From assembly GCF_020882245.1 (NCBI RefSeq), contig NC_083597.1, positions 38,294,652-38,358,651 of the forward strand: a DNA stretch of 64,000 bases, written 5' to 3'. The DNA comes from Rhopalosiphum padi (Eukaryota > Arthropoda > Insecta > Hemiptera > Aphididae). The notes beneath the pieces were generated by a model. It was not told the DNA's origin. It did not search any database and saw nothing but the letters and a program-made list of their open reading frames with translations. Position numbers and translations under genes: made by a program. Of the stretch, positions 15,101-29,800 are shown in pieces (position 1 is the first letter of the stretch; the number at the start of each line of letters is the position of its first letter).

Positions 15101-18100
15101 CTCAATATATTAGATAACAACTAACTAGTACCTCGTTTGACTCGTTATCTTCGTCGCTATTGTCCGGATAACTGCGACCCAACCGCACCCTGTCTTCGCT
15201 ATGATGCTGGTCGTTTAGGAACTCCAAGGATCTATAACACGATATTGACATTATATTTACACACACTGTATAAATCGCATATACCAACTAACAATAAGTG
15301 TTCGATATCTCTCACCGTGTGTATACTTAAAAGTGTTAAGTAGTAACAAAATTATTGATTACTTTGCGTTTTAATTCCTCCGAAGGCTAAATAACCATTT
15401 ACGTTTTGAAAGTAGTTTTAATTTAAAATAAGTACATAAATTATTGACGTGAAATATAATAAATGAATAGATAATAGTATTAATTATATCATCATAATAT
15501 ATTGATCAATAAGTGTTTTTGTTTTTATAAAAAGTAATAATAAAATTCCTACAATTTATACATGACCTGTTATTATATTACTACAGTATTCGTACTATTG
15601 TAGCATTTAATACTTGGTGTTTCACCATCTACACAATTTTTAAAATTTATTTTTTATTATTTTCTATTATTGTTATGCATCCGTTTAAATTCTTCTCTGC
15701 ATTCAAATATTAACACAGAGCGATATTGTGTCTACAACGTTAATCTAATCGGGCAACTTAATAATAATCATAACTCGAGGACATAATAATTTATAAGTCG
15801 ACAAATCAACTACCTATAAATTATTATCTATTATCAGTGTATTTAACACTAGTATAAACAAAATTAAAAATGTCATAATATGACCTAATAATACTCAGCA
15901 ACATTCTTCTTTTAATTGTGGAAAGCATGCTATGGAACTCAATGCGTGTTACGATACATTAACGTAAAACCGTGAAGGTACCAAACTTAATTACTATAAT
16001 TCAATATTAATTATTCATATAGTAGCGAGATTCTATTACTTTTCAGAAGTAATTTTACCTTAACATAGGTGTGGGTGTGTGTGTGTGTGTGTGTGTGTGT
16101 ATCAAACATTATGTACGTGTGTAATTATAATACTATAATAATATAATATGAATAGTACTATATACTATTGTAGGTATCTAGTATATTATTATAAGTGCAT
16201 AACAGGGTATCTTACTTGTAATACCACAAACTGGGCTCGTATATTCCACCATATCTCTTGGCGTCCATAACTTTTTTGAATTCCCTCAAGTAACATGTTC
16301 TCAGATTGGCTATTTTACGTTTTAGGTCATCCATTGTACAGCTCTCGTTATATCTATATACAATATATATAAAATATTAACACAACACAGAACGCAATGC
16401 TAAAGAAAATAATTTTTAAGTTCAAATTAGCCATAATTAATTTTCAAGCAAATGCTTACACTCAAAATCACTGCTGAATCAATAATATATCTCTATACAT
16501 TTTTCACTAGTCAACTAACTTGTTTGTTGTGGCAATTGAAGAAGTCAACTGATTCACAGCAAAATATATTTTTAACTTTTTTTAAAATTTATTTTGATAT
16601 TTTGAGCTATTCGTTAATATAGTAAAAATAAGTTAATCAATAGGGATTTATTTTATGGTGCACCAACGTATTCACATGTAAGGAACTGTGAGGAGGGTAT
16701 GGGGGGCTAAGGTTTATATACCTAAGGCTAATTTATATTTTGTGTTATTAACACAAACATAATATGATTGTAATAAGTATCATATAAATTAATATTATTA
16801 TAAGTAAATTTTAATAACATTCTTCATGTAAGTTCTTATGAAATCAAACAATAAAAAGTCAATTTTACGGGATGTCCAACAAATATTCAATTCGCAGAGA
16901 TATCAACACCCTTCTACTTTTATTCAGTTAAATTAATCACCTTAAAATTATTTTTATTGAAATAACTTGTGAACTAAAATATATATTTATTTATAGAGAA
17001 ATTATGACAAACAGTTTAAGAGGACGTAGAACTCGCATATGTTGTCTCCGTGTCACACACGTGCGACATAGCAAATTTTCGTTCACGAGTTTCAATATTG
17101 CATGTGCTGTTAGTTTTGATATTAGAGTGAACTGACCTGTTATAAAATTTAAAGGTAAGATTATTATCCAGGGCCCCACATAGTCTTTTATTGATATTAT
17201 TATTATTTTTAAGTAAGTTTGATCATTTTAAAATTTACAGTTTCAAAAAACATTTAATACCAAAAGCAGTTTAACTAAAATAAATTTTAAAATATTTGAT
17301 ATATAACACAAAAAAAACACTAAAATACCAATAAGCAAATAACAAATTTAAAGATAAATTAACAATTTATTATATCAAACAATTTAAGAGAAGCTTATGG
17401 TAATTTTAATTTATTATTGATGAGATAAATTATATTTCTAAGACATGATATCATAAGACTAACGATTCTATGTATCTAATCCAGCTTTTTAAATCACTGT
17501 TAATGTATAGGTAGGTATATAAGAAATATTTTAATGTCCCCATTTTTCCTCGTGTTCCCTTAACTAATCCTATACAATTTGATTTGAATAATTATTGTTT
17601 TTTTTTTTTTTTTTTAATTATATAGTATTGTTTCTATTAATTTTACAAAGGTTAAAAATCTGAGTGAGTAATTAAATTTAAATGTATTTTTAACTATATA
17701 ACTAGTCACTAGGTATGGCACATACGGTACTTTCATAATTTGTTTTGTTTTTATATACCACCATGACTAAAATGTAATCCACGTTTATATATTTCATTGT
17801 AACAAAAACATCATACGACTACTATGTAACATTAGGTATTTCCATGGTACATAGTACATACCAAATATTATAACAAAGTAACAAATAATGAATGAAAATG
17901 TTCATATATAAGTAAAATAAAAAGGAGAATCTATAAACCATATAATATATATTAAAATATTGTGCTCAATAACTGCAAAAAATAACGTTTTAAATTGATG
18001 GTACTTAATTATTAAACATCATTGAAAAAAATCTTACGTTCAAAATATATTTAACACGTCAAAATAAACATATTCATTGAAATATTGAAATTGTGTCACA

Positions 18101-19837
18101 AAAACTTATAAATTAAGCAAAATACTCTAAGTTGTAAAATTCTTCTTAGTTTTAATTTTTGATTTTGTTATAAAATATTTTTGAAAGTAGTTTTAAAATG
18201 TTGAAGGGCTCAAGCATCTCAAGCTACTACATTCACAACACTTATAGATCCATAGATACGAGATAGTATAAAATGAGATCTATCATATTATAGATTCTAT
18301 AATATAAAATATATAGATAATGTAATACTCGGAGCTCTAAATCAAAAGTCCGAAAAATGTACATAAGACGTGACCTCTATTGTGGCAACTATCGACGACG
18401 TGCCACGTGCGTCAATAATTCTTAAAAAACAACAGTCGGTGGTAGGGAAAACGAAAAACGTTAGCGCATGTGAAATAACGCCGCCATCCATTAAAATAAT
18501 ATTATAGTGACGGACGGCAAAAAAACGATATATTGAAGAAATATACATACAACGTACAGTCATTGATGGATCTAGAAAACAGAAGAGGTTTAGCAAGTCA
18601 TACAATAAACAAATACAACAAAGATTTTCTGATGGATTGGATTCTAAAAAATAAATAAAAATGTTACTCATAGGAATATATCTATATTATAGCTTTTTTC
18701 TAAAATTTATCAAGATGATCTAATTATGAAACCTAAATCATTTACATTTCTTAATCATGAGTTAAATAAATATGCCATATATGGTCGAGATATTTACATT
18801 TAATAATGTTCTAGAATTCATGATTTCTAATTATATGGTTTTATCCTTCATAAATATATGTATACACTTCCTGTAAGTAGTGCGAAATTTTAGTCTACTA
18901 AAATAATTAAAACATGTACCTTTATTCAAAAATAGTTTTTATAATTGACTATTAAACTAGGCAATACTAAGCATAAAGAAATTAATTTTGTCTCTGTAGT
19001 ATGAACCTTTGACCAGATAAAGAGAAAACATGTATATTTTACATTATTTTTAGTTTTAAATCATACAAATATAAAAGTTTTAACAATAATTAAATCACAG
19101 ATAATAGTAAAAATACTTTCTATTGTACATGGATATTTGAGACTTTTGATAAATATAATGACCGTTTAAAATTTGGCGGCATTGATTCTTTCCTTCTTTT
19201 AAGTTTTGGCACATATACATCTAGTTAATTATGTAACTAATAGTATGTGAAATATATAATATATAGAATAAAGACTTATAGTAAAGTAAACAACGATATA
19301 TAGTTTGACAGTTGGGAAATGTAGTGAGCAAGAGGGTTCGCTCTTACGACGTAAATGAGCGGTGGTAACAGAAATTCAAGTCATATAAGTACTACCTATG
19401 TCGCAACTCGCAGTGTAAGCTCGCGAATTATTATTATTTCAAAGGTCGTCCGCCGCCACCGCAGCGCGCGCTCCCACCTCTCCCCACCGATACACTGCCT
19501 ATTCGTTTCCCGCCCGCCGCGGTCTACAACTGAGGTCGCTGACGATCTGTCACGCTCAGCAATCGGCCGCCGCGGCCGTGTGCCCACAATTTTTTCTTAA
19601 TATATCTACCGAACATGTTATTATTGCGCTCGTCCCGCGCTACACGACAGTGTTCATTTATAATATGTTATTATTATTAATATTTTACTTTTTGATCAAC
19701 TGCAGCAGCGACTCGTACGCCTCGTTCTTCATCTCTTTGTTCTTGTAATCAGGGTCCTTGATCCTCCACAGGCAAGTGCATGTCTTGTACTCGTCGATCA
19801 GTTCCGATATCAGCTTCCTCTCCATGGCCACGATCAT
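12141..19837 (-). CDS. MADF-BESS domain protein (putative transcription regulator), four exons, 359 aa
   Basis: Exons in transcript order: 19837-19689, 16353-16216, 15231-15132 and 12833-12141. The joins keep phase exactly (1080 nt including stop) and use GT/AG sites. Residues 5 to about 105 form a MADF (Myb/SANT-like) DNA-binding domain: LISELIDEYKTCTCLW, then DDLKRKIANLR, then GIYEPSLWYYKSLEFL. A basic, NLS-like KRPKRRRR lies near 182-189. Residues about 243-280 (YDGFGRYAANELRQ through VNEVLFLGQMGML) look like a BESS protein-interaction motif. The tail is acidic (a run of D near 320-330) and low in complexity. Family members such as Drosophila Adf-1 bind DNA as nuclear regulators; the target genes here are unknown. 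Start choice: MIVAMERK at 19837, with a second Met four codons on. The frame stays open upstream, so a longer N-terminus is possible. The last exon is far richer in GC than its surroundings. Confidence 0.88.
12834..15131 (-). other. Intron 3 of the MADF-BESS gene
   Basis: AT-rich intron between the MADF-side exons and the large BESS exon. No further ORF with domain character was seen; the open frame at 14866-15072 is low in complexity. The donor on the minus strand is GTACTAG after an exon ending in codons for SNE. The acceptor is TTTCAG just before TQNILVYED. Confidence 0.7.
16071..16100. repeat. (GT)n microsatellite in a MADF-BESS intron
   Basis: About 30 bp of nearly pure GT dinucleotide repeat, inside the intron just downstream of exon 2 in transcript direction. 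Confidence 0.9.
16354..19688 (-). other. Intron 1 of the MADF-BESS gene
   Basis: A 3.3 kb AT-rich intron separating the first MADF exon from the second. It contains a poly-T run near 17,599-17,616. The small open frames at 16991-17179 and 18342-18671 lack domains. The right end (19,355-19,600) becomes CpG-rich toward exon 1, and short overlapping frames there are composition artefacts. Confidence 0.7.
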
Positions 19838-20345
19838 CGGGAAGCCGTTCAGAGGCGCTCGCCTGCCCCGACTATTTCGTTTATAATCGATCGACGAAAC
19901 GCGCGGCGTTCCCAGCGATCACGACAGCGACTACAACCGAATGTCGTGCACGAGTCGTACGGACTACGGTCGGACGACGGCGGCGGTCCGACGACGGTCG
20001 AGTGTGCGCGGCGAACACTGTTACCACCATCGGTCGCCCGCCGACAGGCGAAGACGACGGCGGCGGCCACCGCGACAGACGTACGCGGACGGTCGGTCGG
20101 CCACCGATTTGTCGTCGACACGCGGTTGGCCAACCTGTCGGGCTACGCGGTGCGCGTCGGCGGCGATCTGTCACCCGGCACCACCTCCTCGCCCCGCACC
20201 ACATCGTCACTACCGCGACGCCACACAACGCGCGCGCGCACGCACTCACACACATGCACACACACACACATACACTCATACACACACACACGCGCGCACT
20301 CAACCTTGCAGCCGGCCCGGGCACGAGTTTCAGTTGGGCGGACAA
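19838..20345 (-). promoter_or_regulatory. CpG-rich 5' region, putative promoter/5' UTR of the MADF-BESS gene
   Basis: This roughly 500 bp block immediately upstream of the first coding exon is very rich in CpG within otherwise AT-rich DNA, and it falls off sharply beyond 20,345. Long open frames overlap in several registers on both strands (for example 19780-20442 plus and 19881-20345 minus), with arginine/threonine-rich low-complexity translations, as expected from composition alone. Position and composition suggest a promoter and untranslated leader. No TATA box was identified with confidence. Confidence 0.45.
20221..20299. repeat. (CA)n/(CG)n low-complexity tract
   Basis: Alternating purine-pyrimidine sequence, mostly CA with CG stretches at both ends, interrupted by single bases. 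It is the type of sequence that can adopt Z-DNA. It lies in the putative promoter of the MADF-BESS gene. Confidence 0.85.
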
Positions 20346-23300
20346 TCAACCGAGGGTTCTCGAACACAAAAAATTATTATTGATGTTGTGTAATATACTA
20401 TATTTTATAAAAATGTATAATATCCCCGTTAGTTGCGCTTAGTATCCATTCCTAAAAAACGTACTAATCAAAACAAACTAAAATACATTTTTGAAAATTA
20501 TATCGTATAATATTATAATTTAGAAACCATACAAAGATCTACCGTACCTATATAAGACTATAGCTATAATATATAGGCATGTAATATATAAGTCCTAGTA
20601 TACAAACAAAAATAAAGCTTGCATAATTTTAGAAATAATAATCTTTAAAATATTATATTGTTTTTACTTACAATAATTTGCATAAATAGAACAATACACA
20701 TACAATATTGACGATAGTTAATAGATGTAATAGTTATGTAGGGTTAAACAATCGCTAAATATTTAATGAATCAATAGTGCGTTAATAACCTTTAAACGTG
20801 ATTTAGAGGAACATAATAATTAGTCCATTCAATTTTAGTGAGCCATTAAATTAATATACGTATGTTTTATGTAATCCAACATACATATATACTGTAAAAC
20901 CTGCAAGTCTATGTACCAACTACTAATACGTTACAGGTTAAGTATAAAAACTTATATAGCTTATACGCGTTCTTCCGAGGGACAACCATGGGACATAAAC
21001 TCGTGCTTTAAACTATATAAAAAATACCACTTTGTGCGTTAGCAATGCTAATAAAATACATGCTGATATGACGTTTACTTCACGACATGAAATTCAGCGT
21101 CTTGTAAAAAAATATCAGATTACAGAAACGAAAATACAAAACGAATAATCGAATAAATAAGTAACAATAAAGTGCATAAGTATAAATGTATAATAAATTA
21201 TTAGATGTATTAAGTTATCGGTCACATCATAATATAATGAATTTATTCATATATACTGAAAATGATAAATTGTCTAGTGACTTTACTGGGACTGGGAAAA
21301 TTATAACAAGAACTTCAACATTGACACTAAAGGCTCAACAACTGCTGCCAGATTACCATATTATGATGACATTTGGTGAGAAACTTTATGATATGAAAAA
21401 GTCAAACGAACAAAAATGAGCATCGCTAAGTCGATGACATAGTATTTAAGTCTTATAACCCTGGATTACTGTCATTCTAATCAAAATACTCAGGATTATA
21501 CCTCATGAAATTATCTATCTTATAAAATAATACGTCACATGGTATTAAGTGATAGCTATTATATTTAAGATATTATATTATTTAATTTATTATAGAATAC
21601 AGAATAACTAAAGACTTTAATATTCTAAATAGACACTCATACCCATAAGGCCATAAATAATAAATATTATAATAAACACTATTATTTGCACTTATTCATA
21701 CAATATAATATACATTGATTTTCACTAATATTTATGTTTGTATTTTATATGCTTATTAGTTATTAGTTAAACACAAATAATACATTATATATGTGAAATT
21801 ATAATATAATAATTAACATATTATAATATATATTATATGTGTTTAGTAAAAATTTGTTCAGCCTATCGTATCATTAAAAGGAAACCTAACTATTAATAGC
21901 AATATAATAAAATTGCTTCAGTTATACATATAAGTTGGTTCCACTCAAAAACGTTTTTCGTATGCAATGATTTATCAATTTATCAGATATATTACTGTGA
22001 TTTATACCCAATGTTGAGGACACCAACTATACGGCGAGACAACTTTCCCGGTCTTTTCTTCGTGTTCTTCATAATATTTATGACAGAGCACAGTAACTGA
22101 ATATTTTATTACATAAAGAAGACATCACCAGGACACCAGCTGAAAAAAAGTTGAGGAAACGTTACTATTATGGTAATATGCTTATGAAAATATTTTAGTA
22201 GAATTGTAGATACTTACAAATTCGTTGATCGATTGGTTATTTGTCTGTATATAACAGCAGATTAATGTTGCTGATCATATTATCTGATATATATATATTA
22301 TATTTAAAGATATCATCTAGACATAATAATATTATATGTATTAATAATATTGCCGACTTAATACGAAAAAAAAAACGAAAATATAATTTTTGTTGCAAAT
22401 TATATAATTAGCTATACTTACTGAAATAAATTCGCATAAACTGCCTACAATTAAATACGTTATTTTAATTATGCGTAATTATATATTTATATTGTTATCG
22501 AATCAATATAATATATAAACATTACCCATTAGATAATAATTTTCTAAAAAGTTGTTATACATAAGTTAACAAGCAATAGTTTAGGTCTTTAGTTGTTTTT
22601 ATTTTTTTAGCGTATTCATGGATAAGACTACAAATTGTCTACTATTGTAATAAAATAATACAAAAGTTACAAAAAATAAAATGAATACTCGCGCACTTAT
22701 GTGTTCTTTTACTAATTTTACTTCACATTATTATTGTACGCAGAGTTATGAACTAATACATAAATTAAGAATTATTATTTAATTAATAGATCAAATTATT
22801 TTTATATATTTATTTTTTATTTTTTTATGAATAAAATATTTTTCTTGTCATTATTTTATCAACAACGATCCATCAAAAATATTTTACAGCCCAATTTTGT
22901 TAGTTGGGTAACACTGTTATATATTAAATAACTACTATAAAAGAATCTTCTAAAATATATTTAGCACGACTAATATTTTAAATTCACTTATATGGCTTTT
23001 GCTATAAAAAATAAAAATATAGATACAATATGTCGCACATTTTACCATTAACCAATGCACAATTAAAATCATTATGAATTATGATGCAGCATTATATACT
23101 CATTACTCGCATAGCCTTTTAAAAATAAATAAATATAACTGACCGACGGCTTTAAAGTACCTACAGAAGAATTAGTACCCACCGAAAATGATTTTCTCGG
23201 CACAAGTTAAGCCAGATTTCCTGACGAGTCACCGACATAACAGACTTAATATGATACATTTAGATCACTGAATCACAACACAGACGTGGTCCGCATTGCG

Positions 23301-23855
23301 TAACGATTATTCTAATCACATAATTATTAATGTCCATATAATATTATATGATATTGAGAAAATCAAACGTCTCACGACGCTTCGCCCGTTCAGAAGAACG
23401 GATGTTTTTTTTTACTGCACTTACGTATTAATTCACAACTCTGCTAGGATGGAAAAAAAAGTATTAAAAAAAAACCGAGCATTTAACGGATTACAGTGGT
23501 CAATAGGTCATACACATTCGCTTGAATTACACAATAAGCATAATATCCAATCCTTTATTGCCGCGCAACGACCAGTTAATGGCCAATGCCTATGCCCGTA
23601 CGTGCGATTTGTTTTCAATTTGTATTGTTTACAATAACGATATAAATTCTTCGGTATCGGTTTGTGCCGTGTACAACTCAATTTATTTTTTTACTCGTAC
23701 CACGCAATTTCAATAACTGTGAGATATTCGATGTTACGAGAATAGGTACTGCAACAGGCGTGACGTTGGTGCGAGATAAATCAAACGTTTTCAAAAGGAC
23801 TTGCGCGTGGTTTTAACGTTGGCCTCCCGAGTCGGATAAAAGAATAGACGCTGCC
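20346..23855. other. Intergenic region between the divergent MADF-BESS and SLC19 genes
   Basis: The two genes point away from each other, so both 5' ends border this 3.5 kb. The interior is AT-rich with no supported gene. The open frames at 21186-21419 and 23296-23637 show no domain. The last 500 bp before the SLC19 start is less AT-rich and probably contains its promoter and leader. Confidence 0.5.
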
Positions 23856-26800
23856 ATGGATCATTGGAAATTAATAACGGTCATAGTCACAGTTTTCACA
23901 TTCACCGTAGAAATACGACCGATGGACTCGTTTTTGACGGCATACTTAACTGGACCGTCCGTAAACGTATCACTAAACGAGGTATACAAACAGGCAAACG
24001 GCTTTTAATACATACACGCCCACATAAGTATTAAAGTACACAAGTATAACAGGGTATTTGTTAAGTAAAAAAGATGATTACTTACCTACTTTTATAAAAT
24101 AATTTAAAATTTAGAATTGAAGTACATGGTAACTTTTAATATTTGTTGTCGTATAATAAATAATTAAAAAATGTTTAATAATATAATGTACTAAATTGTA
24201 CACTCAATAGTTTGATAAACCGATTTAAATAGAAGTTGAAAAATTCAAGTAACTTTAATTTGATTAACTTATAATTATTGCAGCTATTTAACTTACCTAT
24301 TTCAAGACCTATTTAAGCTTACTTTAAGCGCATAGTCATATTTTCCATTCTCTTTGCTCAATTTCAATAGCTGAAATAAGTATATAAAAATAGAGTCAAT
24401 CGTCGCATTAAACAAATGCGTTATTGAGATAGTCTGGCCTAGTGACGGGTAGATTGAATCCCGTTAAATTGGGTTTGATAATTCAATTTAATGTTTAAAC
24501 TACCGAAATATAGCCTGGCCCGTCGACTTAAACTCGGTAACTCGGTGGGTCTGTCTGCGATTATTTTCTATGGTTCAGCAACGCCGCGATGTCCTGTCCA
24601 TTGTGTTATGGTCCGACACGATAATGATATTATAAAATATAAATGCACTAAGACTGAATTTCAATACCTAAGTTCTATCATTAGTATAATCAATAGTATT
24701 ATTTTACACTTCAATGAGTAAACTTCCACTGAATAACTAAAGACATGACTATAATATACAATAATACGGATTGATATTGAACATTTCATCCATAATACGG
24801 AATGGGTATTAATATTATAAATTTAGTATATATATATACAGATCTTAATTATTGTCTTTGCCCGATTTCGTTGTGTAACAGTGACACGCTTGATGCAACA
24901 CCATTTAAATGTACAAATAAAAATTGTTAAAAAATATTAATAATTATTATATATACTAAATAGGTATAAAATTTAAAATTATAGGTATAGCAATAATACA
25001 AACTATGTAGTGATGTAGTGTGCCGTACATTGAAAATCATTCGCTATTATTATTATTATTACTATTATTATAATTATTCGAGTATCGTCGTGTAGTCAAT
25101 ATTATAATAAAGTAACTCGAAAGTCGAAAGTTGTTTGAAACTCGAAAGTTCAAGTTTTAGTAACTTTATATATTTCTCTCGAGATGAAATTTCATATCCA
25201 TATTCCTATTATTAAGTATGACTTTTTTCTTAGCGCAAATATCTTGTAATACGTCAATTTACTCCGAGTAGGGTATTTTTTTTCTGTACTTTGTTCAATC
25301 TGTTGTTCTGACATAATATATTATTACACGTTCAGTCTACACAATAATAACGACGATGTTGAAGTTACATTATGTTTTAGTGTGTATATTTCCTACGTAA
25401 TAATAATATTTTATCCACTACATACACCTCTCTGAGTAGTAACTACTCAAAATGTGCGTAATCTTTGTATTTCGACCTAATATAATATGTTACATAAATA
25501 TATACATACGCGAGGCATAGACATTGGCACAATACGCTGTAAATATTATTTTTTAAAACATAATATTACAAACAATTTAAATATTCATTTAAATTAGTAT
25601 TTATACAAGTTTGCTTATTAATTATTAAGTATTATATACGAATTATAAATAAATAATAGAAATATAAATACATATCTTCGACTCTCAAGAGAAAAAAATA
25701 TATTTTCAATAATCTTTATAAAAAAAAAAAATTCGGCCACTCTTGTTATATATTTAGACACTTAGTATATTATTTATTTTACACCTACTATTATTATTAT
25801 TATTATTATTATTAATCAATAGTCCATAGCCGCAAGTAATCAATTATGCGTGCGTAAACTAATAATTAACCGTTAACATTTTATTTCGAAACATATACCA
25901 TATAGGTAACTGGGGAAAAAATCTTATGCCTTTATACCACTTTCGGTATAAGAGTGTGATCAATCACTAGTGACTATCAGTTACTATTATATAGTAGTAA
26001 GTAGTAACATACTATCGAACTATAGTGATCATAGACGGGGGTCGGACGTAAGAATTTAGTCATCTCAGAAATTTCAATTTCTCGCCCTTCCAAATACAAC
26101 TCTGTTTGTATTTCCGTGAACCATATATTAAATAATTGGACACTTGACTAGTTTTAGACAAGGCTAGCGGAGAATAGGTCTTCTTCCCGAAAACATCAAT
26201 CTAATGTCTGCGTACGCACTATAATCACGATTCAAAATTGTTTAATTAAATATTAAAGATATTTGTTTTTTTATATGTGATAATATACTAATATAATATA
26301 TGATTATTTTATGTAGTTGGTGCGTGTCGTTCAAACTAAATTTGATTATAATGACATACATTTTTCTTTCAATTTAATTCTAAAATGAATTAAACAAGTA
26401 TTCAATTCAAAGATTCAAAGACTATCATTTTCATTAATTGAATGTTTGAATTTTATCATTATTGCGTAGATTATGATAGTTAGTAGTTATTAGGAAATAT
26501 CTTTATAAAGTTAACTTTTTGTTCTGATAAAAAGTATAAGCAAAATACTAAATTTTCTCAACTAAATTTTGTACTTAATCATAGTTGGAAAATCTAGTTT
26601 TAATTTATTTTTTATTATACATACATTTTACATTAGGGTATAATACATTTGTATTTGTGTATAATGATAATTGTGCATAAAAATTTGGATTTGATATTTT
26701 TTATAATATTGGTAAATTTTATAGTAATTTAGTACCGACGAGGCGGTGGAGCTTCTATTTATTTTTGCAGGTCAACAAATTAAACCGTTGAAATTTACAT

Positions 26801-29800
26801 GTTATAATAATTCCGACCTAAAAATCAACTACGCGAAAATCTGTGGAATTTACCCAACTGAATAATATTGTACTTTTCGATGTAGTTGTTAAAAATCGTT
26901 TTCGTTTCTATTAATACATTGTATTGTCTTTATTATTCTGTGGGTGTTCGTCGAATCGATAACTCAAACAAACCCAAAGACCTTTTTTTTTTGTTCTCGG
27001 CACATACGTGTCGCAACTGAATTATTAACCATTTTCAGTTTTGGAAAAAGCGAGCAAAAGTCACGTATATAATATAACTTTCGTAAAATCAATTCTATAT
27101 AATGTAAATAAACAAAGCCAAAATCATCGAACGGAATAGAAGAAAAATGAAAAATGAAAAAAAAAAAGAAATCCATTCTTTCTGAATTTTAAAAAATCGA
27201 TATCATGTTTTGTGTTGAAAGCGGATTGAAACAACAAAAAAGAAACAGCTATAGGATCACGAAAATAACAAATTGAATTGTGTGAAAGTATTAAACTTTC
27301 GTGACGAAACTAACGGAATAGTTAATGCGATTTCGAAAGCCATTATTATTGCGTCAGTGTATTGTGCTATTTTTAAACTACAAAATATTGTGTAAGAGCG
27401 GGACCAGAATAATATCAACGATGACTAACGTTCAGATATTATAAACGTATTTATTTATATTTTAATTCAAAAAATTTGGTATTCGTAAAACGTTTTGTCC
27501 CGTTTGAATCCAATTTTATGTAAACAAAAAAATAAATAAATAAACATATATTATACTATCATAATATTATGAATTTTATGGTAATAAAAATCGCTGTATA
27601 GCAGCAGTGCAGTACTCGCGTTTACATACGAAATCGGTTTTGAGTTTCTATACGAAGTTATTTTTGAAAAATTAATCGAGTATATTCGACATAATTTCAT
27701 GTCATACCACATTGTGTTGTGTTTGTCTTACACATACGTAATGTTACGAATTTACACACCGGATTCTTACTAAAGCTCATTTTTAATAAATAGCATTAGA
27801 ACCGATTTACATATCATAACATTTATAGAGGAAAACATTGACTGTGTACTTCAACAAAGATTTTTTTTTATATTTTTATTTAACTATAAATACTTGAATA
27901 ATTTAAATTTTGAAATTCAAATAACTCGTTTAAAATAAATTTATTTATTGATAAAAACTCTTCACTCGAAAACAGTTCATATTATCTCCACGACAATTTT
28001 TCTCTAGGTTTCCTTTAATTTCCACTATAAATGGACGGTAGTAAAAATCCTGTACATGGATTTGTCGATAGAATAAAAACAAAACAGTAAAAAAAAAAAA
28101 ACAAAATTTATATATTTAATTAGACATCAGTTCTGATTAAAAATCTGAACCGTTAACAATCATAATTAAAACTAGCTATATTTATCCAAGGACGCTAGTT
28201 TTGTTTTTATACTAAACCATATTTTTTTAATCTATACGTTGATATGTACACATATTTATTCGTATGACAAAATTTTTATTTGATATAAAGTATTCGAAAT
28301 TCAACAAAAAAATTTCATTTATTATATTTTACCATTGATTATAGAACATGCAATTTGCTATTCTGTGATCAATGATATTACTATACTTTCCTACAAACGC
28401 TTTGATTTATATGCCCTGTATTTAATTTATTTACCTAAAATGTATTAATTGCATGATATAAATATATTGTGTATTTAACCAGGGCGACTAGTAAGTTAGA
28501 TTATTTATATAAATTTTAAATAGAAAATTAGAACTAATGTCTAATAAAATATGACATAATAGCAAAATATAAAAATTTGGATTTTATCTTCATAGTTTTT
28601 TTTCCTTCCCTTTTTATGTTTTGGTTTTTATGTTATTCCTTGATTCTTAATTTTTATGTTACACGTGTGTAAGACATAGACGACATATGTTTGTACGACG
28701 TCTTCTTATGACTTGATCTGCTACATAGAAACCAAACAATAACATTGATGGGTTGCTATATAATGTATATTATTTCTTCGCTCAAAAATCAAAAATCCAC
28801 GCAATCCGGACGTATAAAACAATTATAGTATATACGTAATATATGATGTAAGATATGACGGGGGTGGTTTGTTTTTATAGCATCGATCTAATACGGTCGT
28901 AATCTTTTATACACCCCATTCGGCTGCTTCGCGCTCGACGAATACAGCGAAATGGTCGAGATTGGAATTGCGTTTTTATTTATTTTTGTCACTGCAGTGC
29001 TCGAATAAGTCCCCAGTAAATCCGAGGATTTATAATGTCGTAATATCGGTTATGTTATCGTTGTACACAGGTTTCCAACGTATTTACGCCGATCAGGATA
29101 TACTTCGGAGTGATTGGTTCGTTTCTGGTGTTCCTGTTGTCCGATTACTTGCGATACAAGCCGGTGATGGTATTCAACGGTGTGCTGGGTATGGTGGCAT
29201 ACATCAATCTGATCGATTCGCCTACCTCGTTCCAAATAATGGTAATACAGTATAGTACATTAATATGTATAATATTAAATGTCACATCGCGTATTTCGAA
29301 TTTTATTACAACGAGAGGCGCATGATATAGTGTTTGAAACGAAAAATCACGGGTGGACTGGACAGACCTTAATTTTAAATTGTGTTATTATATAATAAAT
29401 ATAATCGATAATATTATTATAGGTATACCGACGCACCAAAATCTAAATGTGAGATACAGCCCAGTGGGAATTTTTCCACCTTCACATATACACAGTTCAC
29501 TCCAACAAACAACATCTATCGGTTCACATGAAACAATATTTTGTTTTTATTCTTAAGAAATCGCGATGTACAATAATATAATATTTTAGAATACTTAATT
29601 TTCTACTAAAACCAGAGACCGGTGGTGAGGGGGTGCTATATTATCATTAGCTTATTCTTATCATTTTTTTTTTCATAATTCAACTTCGTCAACTTAGCTC
29701 ATTAGGTTGTGGAATTTGTTTAATATTCGTTACTGTAGGGTATGGTACTGTAGAGTTTTAGAACATTTCCGTATATAAGACATAGCTGTGTCGCTAAGAA

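Noticed and set aside
19780..20442. Plus-strand frame of 220 codons and several overlapping frames
   Set aside because: Composition artefact of a CpG-rich block and CA repeats. Its left part is antisense to the MADF exon 1, and the translation is Arg/Thr/His low complexity.
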